64,000 nt of DNA from Cloacimonetes bacterium UBA6097 (GCA_002435865.1 DIWV01000010.1:62001-126000), one strand, 5' to 3'. Positions 33,449 through 43,543 are shown, counted from the first letter of the stretch. A program made the numbers and translations. Notes: generated from the sequence alone by a model not told the origin.

Positions 33449-34477
33449 TTAGTATTTCATTTTAATTGATAAACGATGGGCACTTCTCAGAAAATCTTCT
33501 TCCAGATAACCCATACTTGTATATGCATAATCGACATTAAAAATCGCAAACCTAGTTGGAAGCTGCACTCCGAAACCAGCGCTAGCCCCATTGGTGTCAT
33601 AATTGAATTGATAACCACCTCTTAAGAAGAGATTACCAAGTTTGTATTCTGTGCCTAAATTCCATGTCTCCATTCTATCGATACAATTATCAAGTTGAAG
33701 TGATGCAATTAAATATGAGTGTGCTTCATTGTTCCGCATCAAATCACCACTTATACCTAAAGAAAAATTCATTGGAATTTTATTCTCAAGCTCTTCTCCA
33801 TCTTCATCAATAATTCCATCTCCATCATTATCTAACAAATCAAACGGGTCTTCATTAAAGCTGCCGTCCTCATCATCATCTACCTTATACCTTACATCAG
33901 GTCCAAAGTTTCTAAGAGCCATACCTATTTTGATATTCTGCCAACCAGTGTTGTACATAGAGCCTAAGTCAAAAGCAAAGCTATTTATGTCATATATGTA
34001 CAGGTTTTCACGTAAATACTTGCCTGTGATCCCAAAGGAGAATTTGTCTGTGAATGCACTTGCGTAAGTAATTCCTAAGGCAATGTCGCTATTTGTAAAA
34101 GTTTCTCCGTTCGGTCCGAATTCATCTTCTGTTGTTACATCCATCTGGTCCATGTGTAAAACCGAAGCAGATAATGCCCAGGTTGAAACACCATTGGTAT
34201 ATGACATCGCAGCATATTCATGCATAATATCTGCAGGCCAGTTAGTGTGCGAAAAGAAAGCCTGGTTTTTAAGAGCAGGAGACAATCCGGCTGGATTCCA
34301 CCATACAGAAGATATATCATCGGTTACAGCTGTATATGCTTCACCCATGCCAACAGCTCTGGCATCTACTCCAAGTTTCAAAAATTGCAGAGCAGCTGTA
34401 CCTGTTTTGCCAAAGGGTTTTGCATTCAAGGTTATGCCAAGCAGAACTGTAAGAGCGATAAATATTAGCTTTTTCAC
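33449..34477 (-). CDS. PorV/PorQ-family outer-membrane protein with calcium-type insert
   Basis: A 342-residue exported protein with a signal peptide (about 1-19) and the PorV hallmark near the N-terminus (LKLGVDARAVGMGEAYTAV, then WWNPAGLSPAL). A repetitive acidic insert of about 35 residues in the second half contains DDDEDGSFNEDPFD and DNDGDGIIDEDGEE, Dx[DN]xDG loops of the kind that bind calcium. The protein ends in KMKY, an aromatic residue as in barrels. It lies 9 bp after the 1029-aa sorted-protein gene and 35 bp before the first tandem paralog, so a role as partner or shuttle for these sorted proteins is plausible. Confidence 0.8.
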   Translation of the reverse strand: MKKLIFIALTVLLGITLNAKPFGKTGTAALQFLKLGVDARAVGMGEAYTAVTDDISSVWWNPAGLSPALKNQAFFSHTNWPADIMHEYAAMSYTNGVSTWALSASVLHMDQMDVTTEDEFGPNGETFTNSDIALGITYASAFTDKFSFGITGKYLRENLYIYDINSFAFDLGSMYNTGWQNIKIGMALRNFGPDVRYKVDDDEDGSFNEDPFDLLDNDGDGIIDEDGEELENKIPMNFSLGISGDLMRNNEAHSYLIASLQLDNCIDRMETWNLGTEYKLGNLFLRGGYQFNYDTNGASAGFGVQLPTRFAIFNVDYAYTSMGYLEEDFLRSAHRLSIKMKY

Positions 34478-34486
34478 AGTTCCTCC

Positions 34487-37400
34487 TTATTTAATAATGA
34501 CAAATTTGCCGACTTTAATATCACCATTGGCTTTGTTTTCAACTGAAAACAAATAAACACCACTGGCAATAATTTGTTTGTTTTTGGATAATAGGTCCCA
34601 GGCATGAATTCCACTGGCAGAAAGTCCCTGATTTGTTGCCTTACTAACATTGATAATATCTTCAGCATATTCACCATTGTGTTCAATCTCATCAACTAAA
34701 TCACCGGCAAGTGTATAAATCCTGATTTTGCATTGTTCAGGAAGGTTCACAAACCACAACCTCTTACTTTTATCACCTTTTCTGTCGTTTTCTCTGCGTC
34801 CGTCAAATTTACTGCTGCCTACATATGGATTTGGTATTACATAAATATTATTCATCTTCTGTTTTGCTAATGTACCGGGGAAAAATACTTTCATATTAGC
34901 ATCCGCATCCCGCCCTGATTCAAGATAATCCAGATCCTGTGAAGGAATACCTCTGTCATATGCTGTAACTGCTACATAATATTCGATACCTTTGCGGGGA
35001 TTTAATATTGAAGAGTGATAGTATCTGCGTGCTAATCTTGCCTTCTTCAACGCAACCAATTTTGAAGTATCCGTTGCATCTGCATTAGGTATTGCTACCT
35101 GACCACCATGGTTTTGTAGAGGGATAAGATTATCATCGACTAAGGCTAGATATATGTCTTCTCTCATCGCAGGATACTTAAACAAAAGTGCCTGCTGAGA
35201 TTTCTTTTCTTCATCAGTCATAGTAGGTTGATTCTCTACCATCGAATTGGCGAGTTCCTGAAGACTGGGTGACCACTCAACATCAGGATTATATATTGGC
35301 ATTCCATAAAAATCATCATCTGCACCAACCGGTACGAAGTTATAATATTCATCATACTTATAGAACTTTACCTTCTCATTAACATCTGTAAAGATATTCG
35401 GATTGGGGAGTCCTTTTTCCGCACCAGTATACCCACCATAGTCAGTATAATAGTTTGTTGCAATATTAGTACGATAATCTGACCAATCTACTGGTGTTTC
35501 GACTTTATCCCATTTTTCGATTAGTTCCCAATCTTCTCTTGAGCCACTACCTGATCTACCCCAGGTAGTATATCCTTGAAAATCATGTCTTAATCTGTAG
35601 CCTGTATAAGGATTTATCCTCGCATTCAAATTAACATTCGTAGGATTAGGTTGGTACTGGGGAGGATATAAAGCATAATTTACAAAATTGGGATCGCTAT
35701 CTAGTCCCGGAACATAAGTATTATTTGGGTCCTGCCAACCAATAACAGCTGTGCTGACAGTTTTAATATCATATGAGAACTCAGACCTGTTATCCCAATA
35801 CAAATCTATCCTTTTACTGTCATCTTTCAATTCTGCAAATAGTTTGGGTATTTCGGGAGGTTCTGGTGGATTATAATGAGGAAAAGTATCCGGTAAAACC
35901 ACTTGAGTCAGATTTTGAGCATCACCATAAATTTCCTTCGCCCAACCTGCAGATTTCTTCAAATCTTCCAGATTATCGCCAGGGAATACAGCTATAACTA
36001 TTTTCATAGTCCGACCAGGAGCTAAATCCCATCTTCTTGTTAAATCCTGATAATCAGTTGTGCTGGGTTGTGCTCCATAGAAAGCAAATAAATAACGTGT
36101 ATCAGCTTTTGACGGCTGAATATATTCTGCCTGATCTCCAGAAGGACCTCCACGAAGTATCTGGTATTTTGTTGCAGAACCAGGATTAGGATTTTTGCCA
36201 GTTAAAAGCCAGTATTTTTCATTTGCTGTATTCTTAGCTCCTAAGCTCAATGATTGGGGAGCAAAATCATCTGGACCATCTCCAACCTTCCAATACCAGC
36301 AACTGAATTGAAGCAGTTCCGGGTCAGGTGTACAAACTCTTGAGCCAACTAAACCGGGAGTCAAACCGCCATCACCATCATCATCTTTAGTATATGCAAA
36401 TTCATAACCTGTACCCATTACATATCCAGATAAATCATCCGATGCTTTATCAGGACCATAACTCTGCGGTCCTACATCTGAATCCATGTAAATACCCATT
36501 GCACAATCAAAGAGAGTATCCTGCTGTGCAGGATTACTGCTTAGATTCATATTGGTGATGTCAAATTCAACATAAACCAGGTTTTTTATATACTCATAAC
36601 TCCATTGATATGACATTTGCCTTACTCTGACTTTTAACGGGACATGTCTATTAGAAGATCTGGACGAACCCCAGTCCCTTTCCCCAGCTGTATTAAAAGG
36701 GCTGTAATCATAATAATATGAGACAAAATCCTGTTCTGAAACAGGGGCTCCATCTTCATCCTTTTGTCCGTCCCCATCATCATCATAAGCTTCACTGAAG
36801 TTATATTTAGTATTTGTTCGGTCAGACAGTTCCATAAATCCAAGTGGAAACCAGATTTCAAAATTAGTTGGTTCTGAGACAATGCCAAAATTATTTGTAT
36901 TGTGTATATATTGTCCACCAAACATAGAAAATCTATCAGGTAATTCTGAAGCATTTCTTAAAGGAAAAGTATAACCTGCAAAATCTTCATCAATTACACC
37001 ATCACCGTCATCATCAATTCCTCTTTTTTGGTATCTGGAAGAAGCTAATGTAATATAGTCGTAGTTATTATATAGGTTATAATCGTCCTGTATAGAAGCA
37101 TTCCCGCTTTCAAGAGGGTTATAAGCAGGTAAAAACTCATATAAATCTTTATCTCCATCAAAACCTACTGTGACCAAAGTATCGATTACCGGTCTCATAG
37201 TACTGAACCAGCCAGGATCACCTTCAGCAATAACCTGACTGCTATCTGGAGTAGGATTTTGAGAAACCCAGTATAATTTCTTTCCAGCAGAATTTCTTCT
37301 GTATTTCTTCGCGCCAAACCATAATGAGCCTTGGTACAAATAATCTATGCCACTTCCACCAGGATATTCCAGGGAAGGCCACTGGGGGATTGCATCGTCC

Positions 37401-37576
37401 CCAGAGCCAAAAAATCCGTAGTTACTAACACGCATCCAGATGTTACCAACATTATGAAATCTGGATAAGTCAAACTTTTTCCCTGCAGTTGTCTTGTCTA
37501 CTTTATCGGCATACACAAAAGAAATGCCAAGTAACAACATTATGCCAAGACAGATTATAATCTTTTTAAAATTCAT
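34487..37576 (-). CDS. Large secreted protein with calcium-type loops and C-terminal sorting-like domain
   Basis: A 1029-residue exported protein (signal peptide about 1-23). At least three acidic loops of the Dx[DN]xDG type are visible (DDDGDGVIDEDFAGY, YDDDGDGQKDEDGAP, KDDDGDGGLTPG). A fibronectin-like segment around 590 (PKLFAELKDDSKRIDLYWDN) precedes the last third. The C-terminus (VIPNPYVGSSKFDG onward) has the VxPNPY start, LWFVNLPEQCKIRIYTLAGD and SGVYLFSVEN of the FlgD-like sorting fold and ends KVGKFVIIK. It lies between tonB and the PorV-like gene. Family members of this length are common in this group of bacteria but I know of no assigned function. Confidence 0.8.
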   Translation of the reverse strand: MNFKKIIICLGIMLLLGISFVYADKVDKTTAGKKFDLSRFHNVGNIWMRVSNYGFFGSGDDAIPQWPSLEYPGGSGIDYLYQGSLWFGAKKYRRNSAGKKLYWVSQNPTPDSSQVIAEGDPGWFSTMRPVIDTLVTVGFDGDKDLYEFLPAYNPLESGNASIQDDYNLYNNYDYITLASSRYQKRGIDDDGDGVIDEDFAGYTFPLRNASELPDRFSMFGGQYIHNTNNFGIVSEPTNFEIWFPLGFMELSDRTNTKYNFSEAYDDDGDGQKDEDGAPVSEQDFVSYYYDYSPFNTAGERDWGSSRSSNRHVPLKVRVRQMSYQWSYEYIKNLVYVEFDITNMNLSSNPAQQDTLFDCAMGIYMDSDVGPQSYGPDKASDDLSGYVMGTGYEFAYTKDDDGDGGLTPGLVGSRVCTPDPELLQFSCWYWKVGDGPDDFAPQSLSLGAKNTANEKYWLLTGKNPNPGSATKYQILRGGPSGDQAEYIQPSKADTRYLFAFYGAQPSTTDYQDLTRRWDLAPGRTMKIVIAVFPGDNLEDLKKSAGWAKEIYGDAQNLTQVVLPDTFPHYNPPEPPEIPKLFAELKDDSKRIDLYWDNRSEFSYDIKTVSTAVIGWQDPNNTYVPGLDSDPNFVNYALYPPQYQPNPTNVNLNARINPYTGYRLRHDFQGYTTWGRSGSGSREDWELIEKWDKVETPVDWSDYRTNIATNYYTDYGGYTGAEKGLPNPNIFTDVNEKVKFYKYDEYYNFVPVGADDDFYGMPIYNPDVEWSPSLQELANSMVENQPTMTDEEKKSQQALLFKYPAMREDIYLALVDDNLIPLQNHGGQVAIPNADATDTSKLVALKKARLARRYYHSSILNPRKGIEYYVAVTAYDRGIPSQDLDYLESGRDADANMKVFFPGTLAKQKMNNIYVIPNPYVGSSKFDGRRENDRKGDKSKRLWFVNLPEQCKIRIYTLAGDLVDEIEHNGEYAEDIINVSKATNQGLSASGIHAWDLLSKNKQIIASGVYLFSVENKANGDIKVGKFVIIK

Positions 37577-37591
37577 GCAATGCTCCCAACA

Positions 37592-38233
37592 TTAATTTGT
37601 AAGCGTAAAATCTATAGGAATAATAACTGTAGTGTCAACAGCTTTGCCACCACTTCTTCCAGGCTGGAATTTCCATTTTCTTACTGCATCTTTGGCTGCT
37701 TCATCCAAACCACCGGGGCCACTCATTAGTGATTTCAGAACCTGTATATTTCCTGTTGTACCGTCTTTATAAACATCCACTTCCAAAACTACTGTTCCCG
37801 CAATTCCCATTCTTCTGGCAATATCTGTATATTCCGGAGGAACAGGATTTATTGGTTCCGGAGGATCTTCGTAAGGCACAAAATCGAATGGCCTGTTTTC
37901 ACCTGGTCCTGAGTTAGTTTCAAAAATTTTTAAACCTAATTGCTCCTGCAATAAAGCAAGCACATTGGGATCCGTTGTTTCCTGACCTGATAGTTCATCG
38001 TCAATTACAATATCAATAACAGGTCTGGCAATATCCTCAGGTGGTGGCGGTGGTGTTCTGTCATCAGCAGGTAGATCAATTGCCTGCATCTGTTGAATAG
38101 AGAACTTTTGTCTCTTAATATCAACTTTAGGCGTTACCATTATACCAAACAGCAATATCAGCAAAGCCAATGTAAAAGCTTTTTCAAACTGTGAATTGGC
38201 TACGTCCTTCCAATCATAAGTTTTTGTATCCAT
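37592..38233 (-). CDS. tonB: TonB-family energy transducer
   Basis: A 213-residue TonB-family protein that links the proton-motive force at the inner membrane to outer-membrane receptors. It has a short cytoplasmic start, one membrane helix (about 19-35, FTLALLILLFGIMVTP), a proline-rich spacer (PPPPPEDIARPV near 60) shorter than in enteric TonB, and a C-terminal TonB domain (about 125-213) with PPEYTDIARRMGIAGTVVLE and AVRKWKFQPGR. It lies 11 bp after exbD2 and 15 bp before the 1029-aa gene. The position in a complete exbB-exbD-exbD-tonB set beside its receptor is strong support. Confidence 0.92.
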   Translation of the reverse strand: MDTKTYDWKDVANSQFEKAFTLALLILLFGIMVTPKVDIKRQKFSIQQMQAIDLPADDRTPPPPPEDIARPVIDIVIDDELSGQETTDPNVLALLQEQLGLKIFETNSGPGENRPFDFVPYEDPPEPINPVPPEYTDIARRMGIAGTVVLEVDVYKDGTTGNIQVLKSLMSGPGGLDEAAKDAVRKWKFQPGRSGGKAVDTTVIIPIDFTLTN

Positions 38234-38244
38234 GCACCCTCCCT

Positions 38245-38676
38245 TTACTCAGTTTTCTTCTGAGTCTCAAATGTTACTCTGAGTGCTCCTGTATCTTGTA
38301 GCTGACGCATAATATCAGACATAATGCCATATTTCGTTTCTCGATCAGTCCTGAAACACACAATTAAAGCGGCATCATTGTTTAGTTTTCTTTGTATAAC
38401 ACCGCCAATTTTTAATGCCTCAATATCATCTATGCTATAAGGTACATCATCTATTAAAACTGTGTCATCTTGTTTAATATAAACCGTTGATGTGTGATTG
38501 CGAGGAATTTTTTGGATATTCTCAGCATATGGCCAACGGTTACGTTCTACCCAAAACACTTTCTCTTGGACAAACACAGTAGATACCATGAAAAACAGCA
38601 ACAAAAGGAAAGCAATATCTGCCATTGAGCTTTGGGGTATTTCAATTTTTCTTTTTTTTAAAACTATCTTCGCCAT
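38245..38676 (-). CDS. exbD: ExbD/TolR-family biopolymer transport protein (second copy)
   Basis: A 143-residue inner-membrane protein with one N-terminal helix carrying the essential aspartate (SSMADIAFLLLLFFMVST, about 16-33) and a periplasmic domain. It differs from the first copy in the periplasmic part, with a run of aromatic and basic residues (KVFWVERNRWPYAENIQK). Two different ExbD proteins beside one ExbB are common in Bacteroidota-like gene sets, where both are needed. It lies 11 bp before tonB and 13 bp after the first exbD. Confidence 0.92.
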   Translation of the reverse strand: MAKIVLKKRKIEIPQSSMADIAFLLLLFFMVSTVFVQEKVFWVERNRWPYAENIQKIPRNHTSTVYIKQDDTVLIDDVPYSIDDIEALKIGGVIQRKLNNDAALIVCFRTDRETKYGIMSDIMRQLQDTGALRVTFETQKKTE

Positions 38677-38689
38677 AACATCTCCAACA

Positions 38690-39106
38690 TCAATTAGTTG
38701 ATAGCGAAATCTTTTCAGCTCCGGCAGCTTTTAACCTGTCAAGAACCTTAATCATTTCATTGTATTTAGCACTTCTGTCCGTTTTAACAGAGAAAATCAT
38801 AAGAGAATTCAGTTTTAGAAACTCTTTAATCTTGCTGTCAACAACAGCCTGATTAAACAATCCTGTATTTTCTTTATTAAATATAATCTCTCCGTTGCTG
38901 GTTATTATTATTTTAGTTAATTCTTTTTCAGTAAGTTGGACTATTTGTGAGTCTTCCTTTGGCGCTGGAGGTAAAACAAGTGAAAGACCTTCTTTTACGT
39001 CAAACTTGGTTGTTGCCATAAAGAATATTATCAGGAGAAAGGCAATGTCCGATGTTGACGCTGTCGGAATTTCTGAACTACCTTTCCTCTTTCGAGAGAC
39101 TTTCAC
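38690..39106 (-). CDS. exbD: ExbD/TolR-family biopolymer transport protein (first copy)
   Basis: A 138-residue inner-membrane protein with a basic N-terminus, one helix carrying the proton-path aspartate (STSDIAFLLIIFFMATT, about 18-34) and a periplasmic domain ending in AGAEKISLSTN. It sits 9 bp after exbB. Together with exbB, the second exbD and tonB it forms the energy module for the TonB-dependent receptor encoded just upstream. Confidence 0.93.
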   Translation of the reverse strand: MKVSRKRKGSSEIPTASTSDIAFLLIIFFMATTKFDVKEGLSLVLPPAPKEDSQIVQLTEKELTKIIITSNGEIIFNKENTGLFNQAVVDSKIKEFLKLNSLMIFSVKTDRSAKYNEMIKVLDRLKAAGAEKISLSTN

Positions 39107-39115
39107 ATTTCCCCC

Positions 39116-39871
39116 TTAAACCGTTTCGACCAATGCTTCTGTCACCTTTTCAGAGGCTCTTTGCATATCAATGACTAAGCCATCTACCCATGTTACATAA
39201 AGATTATTAAAAAACTGCACAGGAATTGCTACTATAAGACCGGCCTGTGTAGTTATCAATGCTATTTTTATACCGCTGGCTACAATTGTTGCGTCCACTG
39301 CTCTGGCAGCAGCGATTGAATCAAAAGCTACAATCATACCTGATACGGTACCAAGGAACCCCAGCATTGGCGCTAATGTAATGCCTGCTGCCATTTCAGT
39401 AAATCCTTTCTCTAAATAAGACATTTCAATCATAGCAGCGTTTTCAATAGCTTTTTCAAATGCTTCCACTCCCTGATCAGCTTTCAGTAATCCTGCATAT
39501 ATTATTGCTGCAACAGGACCTCTGGTTTTGGAGGCTAATTCTGCAGCTTCCTTAAACTTCTTTTTCTTTACCAATGGTACTATCTGATCAATAAACGTGT
39601 TTAAGCGGATCTTACCATATAACAAAGCAATAAATTTCCAGATAACATAGGCAAGCGCGTAAAGCGTTACAAATAATATCGGCCACATTGCCCAGCCACC
39701 ATCTTTGAACCATTTTACTAATCCACTGCCAAAGATAACTATAGCAATATTCTCAATTGTTCCACCTTTTACCGGTGCTGCTGTCTCCGCAGTCTGGGCA
39801 AAAGCTACTGATACTAATACCAGGTTTAACACCATCATCAACAGGATTGCGTAGATGAAAGTTCTTCTCAT
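39116..39871 (-). CDS. exbB: ExbB/TolQ/MotA-family proton channel protein
   Basis: A 251-residue inner-membrane protein that forms the pentameric proton channel with ExbD. It begins with a cleavable-looking N-terminal helix (MRRTFIYAILLMMVLNLVLV), then a short periplasmic stretch and three membrane helices. The conserved ExbB/TolQ core GITLAPMLGFLGTVSGMI (about 170-187) and the following helix with ITTQAGLIVAIPVQFFNN are clear. It lies 24 bp after the receptor gene. The extra N-terminal helix is usual in ExbB from this part of the bacterial tree. Confidence 0.94.
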   Translation of the reverse strand: MRRTFIYAILLMMVLNLVLVSVAFAQTAETAAPVKGGTIENIAIVIFGSGLVKWFKDGGWAMWPILFVTLYALAYVIWKFIALLYGKIRLNTFIDQIVPLVKKKKFKEAAELASKTRGPVAAIIYAGLLKADQGVEAFEKAIENAAMIEMSYLEKGFTEMAAGITLAPMLGFLGTVSGMIVAFDSIAAARAVDATIVASGIKIALITTQAGLIVAIPVQFFNNLYVTWVDGLVIDMQRASEKVTEALVETV

Positions 39872-39895
39872 TATATGAATCCTCCTTGGAATATT

Positions 39896-42800
39896 TTAGA
39901 AATTAAAGCTGACACCAAAAGTGACAGCACGGAAATTATTTATATTTGCCGGGTTAACAACGGCTTTATTATACATATATTCAACTTCTCTGAAAGTATA
40001 ACCATCTTCGGAAAGGTCAACTCCCGGATCAGTTGCAGAACCTGTTCTTGAAAAAACAGATCCGACATTAGGATATTTAAACAGGTTTTCCACATCCATA
40101 TATAGTCTCATATATGAACCACCTGGTAAAGTTATCCCTTTTGTAACTCTCAGGTTAGCTTGTTGGGTAATTCCCTGACGTTTACTATTGGTATCCAGAG
40201 CATTATTCTGAGCACCACTGGTTGGTGTATACGGAACTCCGGATGCCATTGTCCAGGTAAAGTTAGTCGAAAAATCATTAACAGGTAGAATCAGACTCGT
40301 AAATGGTATTGTATATTCTTCACCTCTGGCTATTCTGAACGTATAGTTAACATTTACGTTATGCCTGATATCCCAATCCAGCGGGAATTCGCGTAAATTA
40401 GTTGCTTCATCCTGTATTACTGTCGATGAGTTATTACCCTGCGCCCAGGCTAATGAATAGGCAATTGACCATGAATTATAATCTGATAAACTTTTTTCCA
40501 ATTGTATATCCAATCCACGTGAACTACCATAATCTTCAGATGTAAACTCATACCAGTAAACCTGAGCTTCATCTACTTTCTGAACTTTCTTAGTACTAAC
40601 ATAATTATACAAGTTTTTATAATAAGCTGTCATGTCAATTACATAATCTTCACTCAGTTGGTGAGCTAAGCCCACTTCGTAAGTTACAGTAATCTGCGGT
40701 TCCAGGGTTGGATTTCCAACTGTAATTGCCTGGTCACTAACGTTAGCATCCTCAGGAGTTTTACTGGTAAAAATATACTGCATCTGTGGTAACTGGTTCT
40801 GGTAATTATAGGCAAAACGCAAAACATCACGATCTGATATCGGATGTGATACACCCAATCGAGGTGAAAGCATCATCTGGAATTTATCCTTATCATCAAA
40901 CTTTACTGTTCTGTATTTGCCATTATCTAAAGCAACCTGATAATCATTGCCCAGATACCAGAAATCCAGTCTGAGTCCAGCATTTACAATCATACCTTCC
41001 CATTCCATTTTATCTTGCAGGTAATAAGCTGCCTGCCATGGATCTGCTTTATAACCATCAGTTTTCCCTGATGCTGCATATGCTGCATTGTAGTAATCAG
41101 CAGGTTTATAAATTCCAATCGGCTTGCTTCCATCTTCGGGTATAATCACATCTACAAGTTGTTCAGGGACATAGACAATTCCGTCTGTACTATCAGGATC
41201 TGAGTAAGTAGACATATCATAAATTCCATCCAGATAATCCTGTCTTCTATCTTCATAAACTGTCAGGAAATTGAAAATCTGGTCTTTTTTGATGCTATGT
41301 TTAATCAGCTCAATTCCCGATTTCGCCTGGTGTATATCATTCATCTGCCATTCAAAATCAGCTTTGGTGCTAATTGTGGATGTTTGGTCATCAATGAAAT
41401 TCGTGTATATTGTTCCGGGTGCTACAAATCCAACCACATTCCGGGGGTCTTCCACACCTTGGATACGGTATGTCCACAAAGTTTCATCAATGAATTCATC
41501 CCAATTAAAATATCTTCCGTCCCCATTATAGTCATAGCCGACGCTATTGTATCCATAATCTCCAAGCAGCACATTCTGAACATAATCAACTGGCAACTGA
41601 CTGGGGTCAGGGTTAATATTATAATAGAAGTATTTGCTTCGGTCAATACCTTTGGGACCCTGACTATAATCTTTCTGGAAGTAACTGGCTTTTACTTTCA
41701 AAACCATTTTGGGGCTTATTACTCTGTCATATGAAGCTACATATTGTCTTTGAACAGTCTCATCCTGACCGTTAAAATCAGGCGCATATCTCCACAGATA
41801 GCTGAAGAAATCGCTGGTGGAGCGGTCTCCCCGAGCAGCAAATGTTACTTTCTGTAAATCATCTATCTGATATTTGGTTTTAAAATTAACATTATAAGAA
41901 TTATAGAAACGGTTACCAAAATCTATGTCTAGAAAATCACTGCCAAATAATTTCTTCCTTTCTGAAAATGGATCTACACTTGGATACTCATTTTCCAGCA
42001 GTGGCACTCCATCCAAAACGAAATCTGCGTTTGGATTACCTTTGGCATATTTCCTCAATCTGCCGTCCTGCCAGTTTCCACCACCATTCAGATAAAATGT
42101 AAAATTATTTCTCAAATCATCCGAACCGAATGGCACAACAGGACCTCCAATAGCAAATTTTATTGCATCCTCGTTTCTGCTGTCTCCGATATACCTGTCA
42201 GTACTATATTCCAACTTTCCTGAGTAATAGCTATCTCCTTCTTTGGTAATAATATTGACCACTCCTGACTGAGCATTGCCATATTCAGCGGTGAAGCCGC
42301 CTGTCATTACCTTCATATCACTTATAGCATCAGGATCCACCTGCAGAGCTGAACCTCCATCAACAGGATCTGAAACCGACATATTATCAATGGTATAATT
42401 CACTTCGTTGGCTCTGCCGCCCCTGATGTGAAGCTCTCCTCCAACCACTGAAGTTCCGGCATTTAAAGCTATAATATCCTGTATATCAGCTACAGCCATG
42501 TTGGCAAGGTTGCCAACATCTACATTACGTTCAGTACCTGTTGGGTCCTTTTTAACAGCATCCTGCTTTGCAGTAACAGTAACAGTCTTTAAACGGATAC
42601 TCTGTTTTTGCAGGGTAGCATTCAAAGTTGTAGTCTGGTCTATATTTATTCTAACATTATTCACTATGTAATGTGCATAACCTACATATTGAAATCGGAC
42701 TTCATACTCACCGGCACGCAGATTTATTATGATATAAGAACCGTTTGCTTTAGTCAGCATACCTGTGACACGTTTACCATCCTGTAGTATAAGAACATTC

Positions 42801-42925
42801 ACATAGGGTAAGCCTCTTCCGTATTCGTCTTTTACTTTGCCCGCTATTTTTCCAGTAGTTCCGGCAAACAGTCCGGTAACACTCAGTGTTAATAGAATCA
42901 ACAGTATCAATGCCGTTCTTCGCAT
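39896..42925 (-). CDS. TonB-dependent outer-membrane receptor, SusC-like with N-terminal carboxypeptidase-regulatory domain
   Basis: A 1009-residue receptor. Order of parts: signal peptide (about 1-21); a carboxypeptidase-regulatory-like domain (about 23-105, GKIAGKVKDEYGRGLPYVNV, GEYEVRFQYVGYA); a linking segment (VTVTAKQD); a plug domain (about 125-235, VVGGELHIRGGRANEVNYTI, GNAQSGVVNIITKEG); and a beta barrel to the terminal phenylalanine (TFGVSFNF). This imports a large or scarce solute using TonB. No SusD-type lipoprotein gene is present, so it is not a full polysaccharide-utilisation locus. It heads the exbB-exbD-exbD-tonB set. The substrate is unknown. Confidence 0.92.
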   Translation of the reverse strand: MRRTALILLILLTLSVTGLFAGTTGKIAGKVKDEYGRGLPYVNVLILQDGKRVTGMLTKANGSYIIINLRAGEYEVRFQYVGYAHYIVNNVRINIDQTTTLNATLQKQSIRLKTVTVTAKQDAVKKDPTGTERNVDVGNLANMAVADIQDIIALNAGTSVVGGELHIRGGRANEVNYTIDNMSVSDPVDGGSALQVDPDAISDMKVMTGGFTAEYGNAQSGVVNIITKEGDSYYSGKLEYSTDRYIGDSRNEDAIKFAIGGPVVPFGSDDLRNNFTFYLNGGGNWQDGRLRKYAKGNPNADFVLDGVPLLENEYPSVDPFSERKKLFGSDFLDIDFGNRFYNSYNVNFKTKYQIDDLQKVTFAARGDRSTSDFFSYLWRYAPDFNGQDETVQRQYVASYDRVISPKMVLKVKASYFQKDYSQGPKGIDRSKYFYYNINPDPSQLPVDYVQNVLLGDYGYNSVGYDYNGDGRYFNWDEFIDETLWTYRIQGVEDPRNVVGFVAPGTIYTNFIDDQTSTISTKADFEWQMNDIHQAKSGIELIKHSIKKDQIFNFLTVYEDRRQDYLDGIYDMSTYSDPDSTDGIVYVPEQLVDVIIPEDGSKPIGIYKPADYYNAAYAASGKTDGYKADPWQAAYYLQDKMEWEGMIVNAGLRLDFWYLGNDYQVALDNGKYRTVKFDDKDKFQMMLSPRLGVSHPISDRDVLRFAYNYQNQLPQMQYIFTSKTPEDANVSDQAITVGNPTLEPQITVTYEVGLAHQLSEDYVIDMTAYYKNLYNYVSTKKVQKVDEAQVYWYEFTSEDYGSSRGLDIQLEKSLSDYNSWSIAYSLAWAQGNNSSTVIQDEATNLREFPLDWDIRHNVNVNYTFRIARGEEYTIPFTSLILPVNDFSTNFTWTMASGVPYTPTSGAQNNALDTNSKRQGITQQANLRVTKGITLPGGSYMRLYMDVENLFKYPNVGSVFSRTGSATDPGVDLSEDGYTFREVEYMYNKAVVNPANINNFRAVTFGVSFNF

Positions 42926-43543
42926 TGAAAACCTCCCTTTGTTCTTTGGGTTGTTAGTTTATTTTAATGTTTAACAATCTCTTACATTAACCAGGTGCAC
43001 CAAATCTATAACAAAGTTACACCTTCAGTAAGCCATTCTCAGATAACGGAAAATAGTCAAGCAGTTTTTTTGTTCCCCTCAAACAAATTTCCCTACTATG
43101 ATAAAATAATCAAAAAGTGTCTTTATGCCAAATATTCAGACTCAATTATTTACCAACCTTAAAGGTGTATAGCATAGTACTATAAAATATTAATGAATAT
43201 AAAGATACGTGTACAAATAGTCTTGGTAAAGCTCTGTAAAGCAGCACGCTGTGTAATGATAACAGTCACAGATATAATCCCTACCCGCCCCGTATATCTC
43301 CAATGGATTGAATAAGGAAAAAGCAGGGAATGAAAAACCAGTACACAAATTATACTTTACCATGGCAGCTAAAGTTTTGCTTACAGTTTAATCAAAAACT
43401 CCAGTACATTTCAGCCTATTAAGTTTGTTATATCTATGCAGATACAGATTATTGGAAGACAAGTGGGGAAAAGATACTTAGGAAAAATGTTTGACTAAAA
43501 ACCTATAGAGTTTTTTATGATAAAAAAAATTTGTGGGGGACTT
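42926..43543. other. Long divergent intergenic region, no gene seen
   Basis: This 618-bp gap separates the divergent receptor and thiolase genes. It is A/T-rich and has no convincing coding frame. Two small palindromes were seen, ACCTTAAAGGT (43156-43166) and ATAGTACTAT (43174-43183). On the minus strand TAACTTTG (43019-43012) fits the Bacteroidota -7 consensus but lacks a partner box at the right distance. Near the thiolase, TTGACT (43491-43496) and TATGAT (43516-43521) could serve as a promoter with a long 19-bp spacer. Runs of C at about 43279-43302 faintly recall the 11-bp arrays but are too irregular to claim. Confidence 0.5.
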
